DNA of 6,463 nucleotides from Acidobacteriota bacterium (lineage in GTDB: Bacteria; Acidobacteriota; Terriglobia; Versatilivoradales; Versatilivoraceae). The stretch is from positions 1-6,463 of the forward strand of contig JAPOZE010000221.1 in the NCBI GenBank assembly GCA_026706225.1, read 5' to 3'. Numbering within the stretch: position 1 is the stretch's first letter; each line of letters opens with the position of its first letter. A program made the translations under genes and the position numbers. The notes beneath the pieces are model-generated. The model was not told where the DNA came from, searched no databases, and worked only from the letters and a program-made list of their open reading frames with translations. Below, in pieces: positions 1-5,883 of this stretch.

Positions 1-1719
1 CAAGCCGAAGTAGCGTTGCCACATGCGGTTGACGGTCACCCTGGCCGTCAGCGGATGGTCCGGTGACACCAGCCAGCGAGCCAGATCGAGGCGGTTGAGT
101 TTCCGGCCGTCGGGCGGTCCCGGAAGAACGGCGGGAGTGCCCGGGTGAACCGTCTCCCCTCTCTGGGTAAAGTCGCCGGCGAGGTGGATGTAGGCGGTGC
201 GCGACTCGGGCAACTCCCGCATGATCAGGGCCGCATCGAGTGTGGGTTCGGCCTCTTGAAGGGCTCGCAGCCCTTCCCGGCGGGCCTGCCAGGCAGGGTC
301 TTGCGCAAAAAAGAAGAGGTCCAGCACGCGCCTTTGGTAGATTTTTCGCCGCCCCGGCGGAATCTTGAGGGATTCCCGGATCTGCGGCGCGATCGAAGCC
401 CGCTCCTCCCGGGGAAGTCCTTCTTCCCAGTTGTCCAGTGTTTCTTCCAGCTTGACCTGGTAGGCCTTCAACTCCTTCTCCAGGATCGATCGCTGCTGTC
501 GGATCGCTTCCCGTCGTGCAAACTCTTCGGGCTTCCCGAACTCGAGCATCGGGTCCAGCTTGCGCTGGTTCTTTTGCTCGACGGAGACTTCGCCCCCCAG
601 CTCGTCGATGTTGTTGAAGAAGGCATAGAGTCGGTAAAAGTCCTTCTGTGAGATCGGGTCGAACTTGTGGTCGTGGCAGCGGGCGCACCCCACCGTGAGT
701 CCCAGGAACGCCTCGCCGGTGGTGCTGACGCGGTCCACCACGGCTTCCACGCGGTATTGCTCGAAGTCGATGCCGCCCTCTTCGTTGATCATGGTGTTGC
801 GGTGAAAACCCGTGGCGACCAGTTGATCCCGGGTTGGGTCGGGAAGAAGGTCACCGGCGAGCTGCTCGGTCACGAAGCGGTCGAAGGGCATGTCCTGGTT
901 GAGCGCGTTGATCACCCAATCGCGGTATTTCCACATGGGACGGTTACCGTCGCTGGAGTAGCCGTTGGAGTCGGCATAGCGAGCGATATCGAGCCAATGG
1001 CGCCCCCAACGCTCCCCGTAGTGGGGGGAATCCAGCAAGCGATTCACCAGGCGCTCGTAGGCGCCGGGCCTGGCGTCGGCCAGGAACTCGGCAATTTCGC
1101 GGGGGGTTGGCGGCAGTCCGATCAGATCGAGGCTGACGCGGCGAATGAGCGTCCGCCGATCGGCTTGGGGCGAAGGCGAAATTCGACCGGCTTCCAGCCG
1201 GGCCAGGATGAAGCGGTCGATGGGGCTACGGACCCATTCTTCATCCTTCGCCGGGGGAGGCTCGGCCTGTCCTGGTGGTTGAAAGGACCAATGGGAAGGC
1301 CCGGCGCGTTGGGTGTCCTCTCCGGCCTCCATGCCCCAGGGAGCCCCGGCCCGGACCCAACGGGTCAACACCGCCACCTCGCGACTCTGCAAGGGTCCGG
1401 CCGGCGGCATCTTCAACTCGCCCGTTTGGTGGACGGCCTGAACCAGAAGGCTTCGGTCCGGTTCCCCGGGGACGACGGCAGGGCCGCGCTCGCCACCCAG
1501 CAGCACCGACTCGCGCGACTCCAGAGAGAGCCCGCTCATTCCGGTCTGGTTGTTGTGACAGCCCTGGCAATGCCTGGCGAGCAGCGGTCGCACATTCTCC
1601 TCGAAGAACCGCTTTTGCTCCGGGCTCGCCTGAGCGACTGTGAGCTGGGGCGCCGCCAGACACAGCACCAGCGGCGCCATTCGAAACAGCATCGATCGGG
1701 CTGGCTTGTCCAAAGTCAT
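1..1719 (-). CDS. Planctomycete-type cytochrome c / DUF1549 / DUF1553 protein, C-terminus cut by window edge
   Basis: The frame is open from an ATG at 1719-1717 to the window edge, giving 573 residues. An N-terminal signal peptide is visible: basic start, hydrophobic run at about 11-25, likely cleavage after V-A-Q-A (28-31), so export is expected. A PSCyt1-type cytochrome c domain follows (about 38-128), with heme motif CQGCH at 51-55 and M104 of MPPAG as a plausible axial ligand. DUF1549 spans about 165-370 and ends in the family's conserved CARCHDHKFDP (345-355), a second CxxCH. A charged, coiled-coil-like stretch lies at 398-435. DUF1553 begins near 541 (LARWLVSPDHPLTARVTVNR) and continues off the window. 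Family members usually run to roughly 750-1000 residues and are often next to a DUF1501 gene; the biochemical role is not established, and export plus heme suggests redox or polymer-related work outside the cytoplasm. The start is uncertain: GAGG lies only 2 nt upstream of this ATG, and M10 or M14 would still leave a shorter signal peptide. Confidence 0.93.
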   Translation of the reverse strand, partial: MTLDKPARSMLFRMAPLVLCLAAPQLTVAQASPEQKRFFEENVRPLLARHCQGCHNNQTGMSGLSLESRESVLLGGERGPAVVPGEPDRSLLVQAVHQTGELKMPPAGPLQSREVAVLTRWVRAGAPWGMEAGEDTQRAGPSHWSFQPPGQAEPPPAKDEEWVRSPIDRFILARLEAGRISPSPQADRRTLIRRVSLDLIGLPPTPREIAEFLADARPGAYERLVNRLLDSPHYGERWGRHWLDIARYADSNGYSSDGNRPMWKYRDWVINALNQDMPFDRFVTEQLAGDLLPDPTRDQLVATGFHRNTMINEEGGIDFEQYRVEAVVDRVSTTGEAFLGLTVGCARCHDHKFDPISQKDFYRLYAFFNNIDELGGEVSVEQKNQRKLDPMLEFGKPEEFARREAIRQQRSILEKELKAYQVKLEETLDNWEEGLPREERASIAPQIRESLKIPPGRRKIYQRRVLDLFFFAQDPAWQARREGLRALQEAEPTLDAALIMRELPESRTAYIHLAGDFTQRGETVHPGTPAVLPGPPDGRKLNRLDLARWLVSPDHPLTARVTVNRMWQRYFGL

Positions 1720-1735
1720 TGCCTCAAAAATGCAT

Positions 1736-1764
1736 GGGGCGCTGCCGCCGGTTAGCGGAGCCCC
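1736..1764 (-). other. GC-rich inverted repeat just upstream of the cytochrome gene
   Basis: GGGGC (1736-1740) pairs with GCCCC (1760-1764), and inside it CCGC (1745-1748) pairs with GCGG (1755-1758), with unequal unpaired bases between the arms. Read on the minus strand, the hairpin is followed after six bases by five Ts, which resembles a weak intrinsic terminator for the menG transcript. It ends only 16 bp before the cytochrome start codon, so it could equally act as an mRNA leader structure. No folding energy was computed. Confidence 0.3.
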
Positions 1765-1819
1765 GCCCTTCCGTGCGGATCATTCGAAGAAAAACTGCCG
1801 ATCGTCAAAAAAGACGAAC

Positions 1820-1849
1820 CACGAATGAACACCAATAAGCACCAATACT
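1820..1849. repeat. Three-copy degenerate 10-bp tandem repeat
   Basis: Three consecutive decamers, CACGAATGAA (1820-1829), CACCAATAAG (1830-1839) and CACCAATACT (1840-1849), share the core CAC(G/C)AATRA with a 10-bp period. On the minus strand this reads ATTGGTG-TTCATTCGTGG-like, resembling the ATTCGTGTTCATTCGTGG-type intergenic repeats I recall from many environmental bacterial genomes; that resemblance is from memory, not from a search. The last copy forms a small hairpin with the following bases: CACCA (1840-1844), loop ATAC, TGGTG (1849-1853). The spacer here is AT-richer than the surrounding genes and has no credible coding sequence. Confidence 0.55.
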
Positions 1850-1908
1850 GGTGAACCTTCTTCAACCACAAGCGGCACCACATGGCTTCTGAAATCTTGC
1901 AAGGGTGC

Positions 1909-1914
1909 ATTATA
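1909..1914 (-). promoter_or_regulatory. Consensus -10 box (TATAAT) upstream of the cytochrome gene
   Basis: The minus strand reads TATAAT at 1914-1909, a perfect sigma-70-type -10 hexamer, just downstream of the menG stop codon. It sits inside a short inverted repeat, GGGTG (1903-1907) against CACCC (1915-1919), with a 7-base loop that contains most of the box. No TTGACA-like -35 is seen 16-18 bp upstream (the bases there are GC-rich), and TG lies directly before the box rather than in the extended -10 position. If used, it would give the cytochrome gene its own transcript with a leader of about 180 nt. Confidence 0.4.
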
Positions 1915-1930
1915 CACCCAGCCTGAAGGG

Positions 1931-2656
1931 TCACGCCGTCGACCTTCCCTCTTTGACTCCCCAGTGCAGAGCGGCAATCCCGCCGCTGAGATTGCGGAAG
2001 GAGACCCCGGCAAAGCCCGCCTTCTTCATCAGTTGGCAAAGTCGGGCCTGATCGGGAAACTCCTGCACCGAGTCGTGCAGATATCGATAAGCGGTGCCGT
2101 GACCGGAGATGCCCTTGCCGATCCTGGGCAGGATCCAAAGGAAGTAGAACTGGAAGAGCCTGTTGAAAAGCGGAAGTGTGGGCCGCGAGAATTCCAGAAC
2201 CACGATCCGCCCCTGGGGCTTCAGCACTCGCCGCATCTCTCCCAGCCCGTCGCCCCAGCTTTCCAGGTTGCGCAGTCCAAAGGCCACGGCCAGCCCGTCG
2301 AAGGTGTTGGCCGGGAAGGGTAGCCGCAGGGCATCGGCTTCCAGCAGCGCGACCCGTCGCTCGAGGCTCCTCTTGGCGAGTTTTTCCCGGCCCAGCTTCA
2401 GCATGGGGCGACTGAAGTCCGAACCCACGATACGAGCGTGTCCCTGCCTGGCCATTTCCACCAGCAGGTCTCCGGTGCCGCAGCAGAGGTCCAGGCACAG
2501 GGCCCGGCTATCCTCCAGCGGGCCGGCCAGCAGGGCGGCCGCCTGTCGGCGCCAGCTCCGGTCCACATTGAGGGACAGCAGGTGGTTCAACAGATCGTAG
2601 CGGGGGGCGATCGAGGAGAACATCCGGCGGATCTGACTGGCTTGTGGACTCAACAT
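1931..2656 (-). CDS. menG: Demethylmenaquinone / 2-polyprenyl-benzoquinol C-methyltransferase (UbiE/MenG)
   Basis: This 241-residue class I SAM-dependent methyltransferase has the usual family length. It transfers a methyl group from S-adenosylmethionine to the quinone ring in the last step of menaquinone (or a middle step of ubiquinone) synthesis, at the cytoplasmic membrane face. The UbiE N-terminal signature is present (MFSSIAPRYDLLNHLLSL, 12-29), then SAM motif I LDLCCGTGD (55-63), acidic D80 for ribose contact, LPFPANTFD (112-120), FGLRN (126-130), VLKPQGRIVVLEFSRP (144-159), YRYLHDSV (190-197) and the C-terminal GGIAALHWG signature (225-233). The ATG at 2656-2654 overlaps the aroB stop by 7 bp (ATGTTGA) and no Shine-Dalgarno lies upstream, so translation is probably coupled to aroB. 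Choosing menaquinone over ubiquinone is inference from the likely phylum; the sequence alone does not separate the two. Confidence 0.95.
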   Translation of the reverse strand: MLSPQASQIRRMFSSIAPRYDLLNHLLSLNVDRSWRRQAAALLAGPLEDSRALCLDLCCGTGDLLVEMARQGHARIVGSDFSRPMLKLGREKLAKRSLERRVALLEADALRLPFPANTFDGLAVAFGLRNLESWGDGLGEMRRVLKPQGRIVVLEFSRPTLPLFNRLFQFYFLWILPRIGKGISGHGTAYRYLHDSVQEFPDQARLCQLMKKAGFAGVSFRNLSGGIAALHWGVKEGRSTA

Positions 2657-3756
2657 GGGATGCGGCGGGACTGGCGCAGGTATTCCCGGACGACCGCTTC
2701 CACGACTCCGGGTGGGGGGTCCCCCACGGTCTCCACTTCGCCGATGCGGGGTGGGAGCGCGAATGGAAGACGGTGGTCAGTGAAGATCTTGTCGGAACGC
2801 ATATGGTGATGGATCGACTTCCAGGTGAGGTTTCCCAATGGGGGAAGTGGAGAGAGACGTCTCAGGTCCGATTGGATGGTTTCAGCCTCGGTGGGATCGA
2901 TCTTGTCCAGTTGCAACGCGATGCGGGTCGCCAGGATCATTCCGTGGCCGATGGCCTGACCGTGGGTGAACCGCCTGTAGCGGGTGGCTGCCTCGATGGC
3001 ATGGCCGAGCGTGTGGCCGAAATTGAGCACCATGCGGGCCTGGCTCTCCCGTTCGTCTCCGGAGACGACGGCGGCCTTGATTTCCACACAGCGGACAATC
3101 ATTTTCGCCAGACCGGCCCGGTTCCCGGCAGGATAGCTCCGGTGTTGCCGGACCACCTGGTCGTAGAGTTCGCGGTCGGCAATCACGCCGTACTTGATGG
3201 CTTCGAAGAGTCCCGAGTCCAACTCCCGGCGGGGCAGGGTGAGAAGCAGTTCCGGATCCACCAGGACGGCCCTGGGCTGATAAAAGGCCCCCACGAGATT
3301 TTTCCCCTTGCTGAGATTGACCCCGGTCTTGCCTCCGATGGCGCTGTCGATCTGGGCCACCAGAGTGGTGGGAACCTGAATGAAGGGCAATCCGCGCAGA
3401 TAGCTGGCGGCAGCGAATCCGGCCACGTCGCCGACCACGCCTCCCCCCAGCGCGACCACGGGGGTGCGGCGGTTGACACCCAGGCCGGCCAGCCGCTTGT
3501 AGATCGATTCCAGCGTAGACAAGGTCTTGAAGCGCTCTCCATCCGGAATCTCCAGCACCTCGTGGGGCAATCCCGCCTCGCTCAACGACCGTTGCAGCGC
3601 CTCTCCATGCAAGTCCAGAATTCGCCGGCTTGAAATCACCACCAGGCTGGATGAGGATCGCCAGGGATCGAGAAGGCTTCCGACCTTGTGCAGCAGGCCG
3701 GTTTCGATGGTGATCCGATACCCTCTATCGGCCAGGTTCAGGGGCACGATCTTCAT
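2650..3756 (-). CDS. aroB: 3-dehydroquinate synthase
   Basis: This cytoplasmic enzyme converts DAHP to 3-dehydroquinate, the second step of the shikimate pathway to chorismate, using NAD+ and a divalent metal. From the ATG at 3756-3754 the product is 368 residues, normal for the family. Visible motifs: NAD-binding GGGVVGDVAGFAA (104-116), VPTTLVAQIDSAIGGKTGVN (128-147), KNLVGAFYQP (152-161), ELDSGLFEAIKYG (178-190) with metal ligand E185, LNFGHTLGHAIE (244-255) with ligand H248, and HGQAIGHGM (265-273) with ligand H265. All expected catalytic positions appear intact. The frame stays open upstream to a GTG at 3864, but those 36 extra residues (rich in R, G and A) match nothing in the family, and MKIVPLNL is a typical AroB beginning. 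A weak GGGAA lies about 8 nt before the chosen ATG. menG follows with a 7-bp overlap. Confidence 0.97.
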   Translation of the reverse strand: MKIVPLNLADRGYRITIETGLLHKVGSLLDPWRSSSSLVVISSRRILDLHGEALQRSLSEAGLPHEVLEIPDGERFKTLSTLESIYKRLAGLGVNRRTPVVALGGGVVGDVAGFAAASYLRGLPFIQVPTTLVAQIDSAIGGKTGVNLSKGKNLVGAFYQPRAVLVDPELLLTLPRRELDSGLFEAIKYGVIADRELYDQVVRQHRSYPAGNRAGLAKMIVRCVEIKAAVVSGDERESQARMVLNFGHTLGHAIEAATRYRRFTHGQAIGHGMILATRIALQLDKIDPTEAETIQSDLRRLSPLPPLGNLTWKSIHHHMRSDKIFTDHRLPFALPPRIGEVETVGDPPPGVVEAVVREYLRQSRRIPC

Positions 3757-3864
3757 GATGAATTTCCCGTGGAGCCGTTCGTGGGTGGAGCGGGCTCCGG
3801 TCCGGCCGGCACCCTGATTTTCGGACCTCGGCGCCACTGCTGCCCGGTCAGGTCCCAAACCCAC
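3757..3864 (-). other. Spacer between the DUF1232 gene and aroB
   Basis: This 108-bp GC-rich gap holds no supported gene. It contains a small inverted repeat, GGAGC (3787-3791) against GCTCC (3794-3798), whose two-base loop is too tight to be a convincing terminator without opening a pair. I see no clear -35/-10 pair on the minus strand. aroB may therefore be read through from the DUF1232 promoter or have a promoter that does not match the sigma-70 consensus. Confidence 0.4.
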
Positions 3865-4257
3865 TCAGGATGGAGGCTTCCCGTCGGCCTCCCAATTGAG
3901 GAATCGCCTGAGATCGTTGCGGATAGAGTTGAAAACCAGAGCCAGCATGCCGGCGTCATCCAGGAATCCTATACCCGGGAGCACATCGGGGGAGAGGTCG
4001 ATCGGGTTCAGGAAATAAAGGATCCCCGCCAGCGCCAGGACCAGCGATTTCCAGGGGAGAGGCCGGTACTCTCCACTGGACCAGGCCGCAACCAGCCGGA
4101 AAAGCACCATGAGGTCGACCCAGACCCTGTGCAGCCAGCGTCGGTTTCGATAGGCCTTGGTCAAGGCGTCTCGCACCAGCCGCCCTACCCGGTTTCGATC
4201 GGAGGCGACCTTCCCGGCTTTCGCCGCGGCAGTTTCAAAGCTGCTCGAGTCACCCAT
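3865..4257 (-). CDS. DUF1232 (YkvA-like) small membrane-associated protein
   Basis: The product has 130 residues. The DUF1232 core lies at about 64-110: a hydrophobic segment (about 70-83, LVLALAGILYFL), the family hallmark NPIDLSPDVLPGIGFLDD (84-101), and a second hydrophobic helix (103-112). The N-terminal half is basic and probably cytoplasmic. Members are short and widespread, and their molecular function is not established; the hydrophobic segments suggest membrane association. The start is chosen at the ATG 4257-4255 because GGAG at 4266-4263 sits 5 nt upstream. A GTG two codons earlier (4263-4261) overlaps that ribosome-binding site and is less likely. The gene heads the minus-strand block and is divergent from pcm. 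Nothing in it shows a link to shikimate or quinone synthesis. Confidence 0.88.
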   Translation of the reverse strand: MGDSSSFETAAAKAGKVASDRNRVGRLVRDALTKAYRNRRWLHRVWVDLMVLFRLVAAWSSGEYRPLPWKSLVLALAGILYFLNPIDLSPDVLPGIGFLDDAGMLALVFNSIRNDLRRFLNWEADGKPPS

Positions 4258-4295
4258 CGCCACTCCATTCCCCGGGCGGGGCCGCCAGGGTGCTG

Positions 4296-4304
4296 TGCTA
4301 CAAT
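4296..4304 (+). promoter_or_regulatory. Extended -10 promoter motif before pcm
   Basis: TGC-TACAAT (4296-4304) matches the extended -10 form TGnTATAAT with one mismatch in the hexamer. The position 17 bp upstream is GC-rich and has no -35 match, which extended -10 promoters tolerate. Transcription would start at about 4310-4312, on or beside the first candidate ATG of pcm. The gap between the divergent DUF1232 and pcm starts is only about 50 bp, so control regions for both directions must overlap here. Confidence 0.45.
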
Positions 4305-4309
4305 CGCTG

Positions 4310-5056
4310 ATGACCCTCCTGAGTCCTCATGTCTCCAGCAGGATTTTACCACCGGGCGTCGTGGCTTTCCTAAACCGTGGCCGAAAAGCTCTGACCGAGT
4401 CATCCTACCGCCGCCTCCGGGAGCGCATGGTGGAGGAACAGATCCTGGTGCGGGGAGTCACCAGTCCCGGGGTTCTCCAGGTCATGCGGGAGGTTCCTCG
4501 CCACTGTTTCGTGCCGCTCACCCACAGAGACCAGGCCTATGAAGACCGCCCCCTGCCCATTGGAAACCAGCAGACAATCTCCCAGCCCTACATCGTGGCG
4601 CTGATGACCGATCTGGCCAAGGTGGACCGGGAGGCGGTGGTGCTGGAGGTCGGAGCCGGATCGGGCTATCAGGCCGCGGTCCTGGCGCGATTGGCCAGAC
4701 AGGTGTTTGCCCTGGAACACTTGGCTCCATTGGCCTCCCGCGCCGGAAGGCGGCTGAAGGAGTTGAAATTTCACAACGTGGAAGTCGGAATCGACGACGG
4801 CTATCTGGGCTGGCCTGAGCACCAGCCCTACGACGCCATCCTGGCTTCGGCAGCCATCGATCATGTGCCGCAGGCCCTGTTGGATCAGTTGAAACCCGAG
4901 GGACGGATGGTGCTTCCACTGGCCAGAAGCTTCGACTCCCAGGTGTTGGTCGTGGTCCGGAAGAGTGCGGGAGGGGAGGGAATCGAACGGGAAGTCATTC
5001 CGGTTCGCTTCGTTCCTTTCGTCAGATCGGGAAAACAGGGAAATAGACGCTGTTGA
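4310..5056 (+). CDS. pcm: Protein-L-isoaspartate O-methyltransferase
   Basis: This cytosolic repair enzyme methylates L-isoaspartyl residues of aged proteins using S-adenosylmethionine, allowing them to revert to aspartate. From the ATG at 4310 there are 248 residues, against about 208-230 usual for the family. Visible: RERMVEEQILVRGV (37-50), VMREVPRHCFVP (58-69), the substrate-site signature PLPIGNQQTISQPYIVALM (81-99), SAM motif I VLEVGAGSGYQAAVLA (111-126), acidic E136, YDAILASAA (174-182), LKPEGRMVLPL (194-204) and C-terminal VRFVPFV (232-238). The start is uncertain. ATG 4310 has no ribosome-binding site and may coincide with the transcription start. In-frame GTG 4361 (231 residues) keeps the conserved SYRRLRERM region. 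ATG 4427 (209 residues) has GGGAG 3 nt upstream but loses part of it. The frame stays open back to 4157 inside the opposing DUF1232 gene, and that part is not credible. The tail after 240 (GKQGNRRC) is unremarkable. Confidence 0.93.
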   Translation: MTLLSPHVSSRILPPGVVAFLNRGRKALTESSYRRLRERMVEEQILVRGVTSPGVLQVMREVPRHCFVPLTHRDQAYEDRPLPIGNQQTISQPYIVALMTDLAKVDREAVVLEVGAGSGYQAAVLARLARQVFALEHLAPLASRAGRRLKELKFHNVEVGIDDGYLGWPEHQPYDAILASAAIDHVPQALLDQLKPEGRMVLPLARSFDSQVLVVVRKSAGGEGIEREVIPVRFVPFVRSGKQGNRRC

Positions 5057-5101
5057 CCGGCGCCGGCAACACCGGTCCCTGAAAGGAACGACCCCGGGTC
5101 G
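5057..5101. other. Palindromic elements downstream of pcm
   Basis: Directly after the pcm stop lie the perfect palindrome CCGGCGCCGG (5057-5066), a longer ACCGG...CCGGT inverted pair (5056-5060 with 5072-5076), and CGACC-CCG-GGTCG (5089-5101). They could fold in the transcript and slow or end transcription, but neither is followed by a T run, so a standard intrinsic terminator is not supported. The rest of the 107-bp gap up to the Sel1 gene shows no clear sigma-70 promoter. Confidence 0.3.
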
Positions 5102-5151
5102 GGGAGAATGTCCGTTTTCGGGTATGGTTCGTGGCGAGACCGGGTTGAATG

Positions 5152-5157
5152 GGAGGG
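5152..5157 (+). promoter_or_regulatory. Shine-Dalgarno site that decides the Sel1 gene start
   Basis: GGAGGG (5152-5157) is a strong ribosome-binding sequence. Three in-frame ATGs lie close by at 5149, 5158 and 5164. Only the one at 5164 has a normal spacing (7 nt after GGAGG); the first overlaps the site and the second abuts it. Confidence 0.75.
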
Positions 5158-5163
5158 ATGTCC

Positions 5164-5883
5164 ATGAGAAGGAAACCGACGTCGACCGGTATAGGGATGC
5201 TGCTGGCCCTTGGACTGCTGGTCCCGGGTATGGCTGAGTTGGGGTTGCCGGAGGGAACCTCCGAAGAGGATGATGCCATTGAGTCACTGCGTTACCGGGC
5301 TGCGCAAGGAGACGCCGGCGCTCAGATGGAGCTGGCCGACAGATACGATCTGGGTGACGGCGTGCCGCGGGACGAGATCGAGGCTGCCAAGTGGATTCGC
5401 CGAGCGGCCGAGCAGGGAGACGTTTCGGCCCAGATGAAGCTCGGTGCCCTCTACGACCTGGGTCGCGGCGTGTTGAGAGACCTGAAGGAAGCCAGCAAAT
5501 GGGTGCGGCGGGCCGCCGAGCAGGGGAGTCCTGCCGGTCAACTGGCCCTGGCCATCATGTACTCGGAGGGCCGGGGAGTGCGCCGTGATCGAAAGGAAGC
5601 CGTCAAGTGGTATCGATACGCGGCCGAGCAGGGTGAGACCGGCGCCCAGCACGCCCTCGGCCTCCTCTACAATCTCGGCAGAGGGGTCCCTCGGGACAGG
5701 ATGGAAGCCTACAAGTGGTTGAGCCTGGCAGCCTCCGGTTGGGAGTCGTTCGGAATGGACCGGGACCTGTTGGCCGGGATGATGGATCCGTCCGAGCTGG
5801 TGGAAGCCCAACGGCGGGCACTCGAGTGGAGTCCCAAGAGTTGGGAGGAGTTGAAGGGGGAGGAGAAGGAACAGCAGCCGTGA
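5164..5883 (+). CDS. Exported Sel1-repeat (tetratricopeptide-like) protein
   Basis: From the ATG at 5164 the product has 239 residues. The N-terminus looks like a signal peptide: RRK at 2-4, hydrophobic core about 11-21, likely cleavage after PGMA (21-24). A short acidic linker (30-40) leads into four near-regular 36-residue Sel1 repeats at about 52-87, 88-123, 124-159 and 160-192. Each follows the pattern A-x3-L-x2-x-Y-x2-G-x-G-V-x2-D-x2-E-A-x-K-W-x3-A-A-E-Q-G. The C-terminal DPSELVEAQRRALEW (208-222) matches the closing helix common in Sel1 proteins, and the tail is Lys/Glu-rich. Sel1 repeats form a helical solenoid that binds other proteins; no catalytic domain is present. The partner is unknown. 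Its stop overlaps the next gene's GTG by 4 bp, so the two are almost certainly co-translated. Confidence 0.93.
   Translation: MRRKPTSTGIGMLLALGLLVPGMAELGLPEGTSEEDDAIESLRYRAAQGDAGAQMELADRYDLGDGVPRDEIEAAKWIRRAAEQGDVSAQMKLGALYDLGRGVLRDLKEASKWVRRAAEQGSPAGQLALAIMYSEGRGVRRDRKEAVKWYRYAAEQGETGAQHALGLLYNLGRGVPRDRMEAYKWLSLAASGWESFGMDRDLLAGMMDPSELVEAQRRALEWSPKSWEELKGEEKEQQP

Noticed and set aside
667..1755. Plus-strand 362-residue open frame opposite the cytochrome gene
   Set aside because: The minus strand here encodes a recognisable signal peptide, heme motif and DUF1549 in one unbroken frame. The plus-strand product has no family motifs and is an expected by-product of high GC.
1802..1817. TCGTC-AAAAAA-GACGA hairpin as a menG terminator
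   Set aside because: The stem has only five pairs with an A/T loop and no following T run, so it is too weak to call.
1752..2498. Minus-strand 248-residue open frame overlapping menG and running into the spacer
   Set aside because: It begins inside menG in another frame, is rich in R, G, A and P with no motif, and its tail merely translates the intergenic repeat.
2644..3633. Plus-strand 329-residue open frame opposite aroB
   Set aside because: It is fully antisense to intact aroB motifs, its product resembles no family, and it has no ribosome-binding site.
3757..3864. 36-residue N-terminal extension of aroB from a GTG
   Set aside because: Composition is unlike AroB, the family normally starts at MKIVPLNL-type sequence, and the GTG directly follows the upstream stop by chance.
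4157..4309. Upstream extension of pcm by 51 residues
   Set aside because: It lies opposite the DUF1232 coding region, matches no Pcm N-terminus, and is upstream of the likely promoter.
4400..5287. Minus-strand 295-residue open frame opposite pcm
   Set aside because: It is antisense to the pcm SAM-binding and substrate motifs, and its sequence is low in information and resembles no family.
5164..5883. The near-regular repeats as a DNA repeat array or CRISPR
   Set aside because: The 108-bp period is the coding image of 36-residue Sel1 repeats; the copies are diverged at DNA level and lie within one intact gene.
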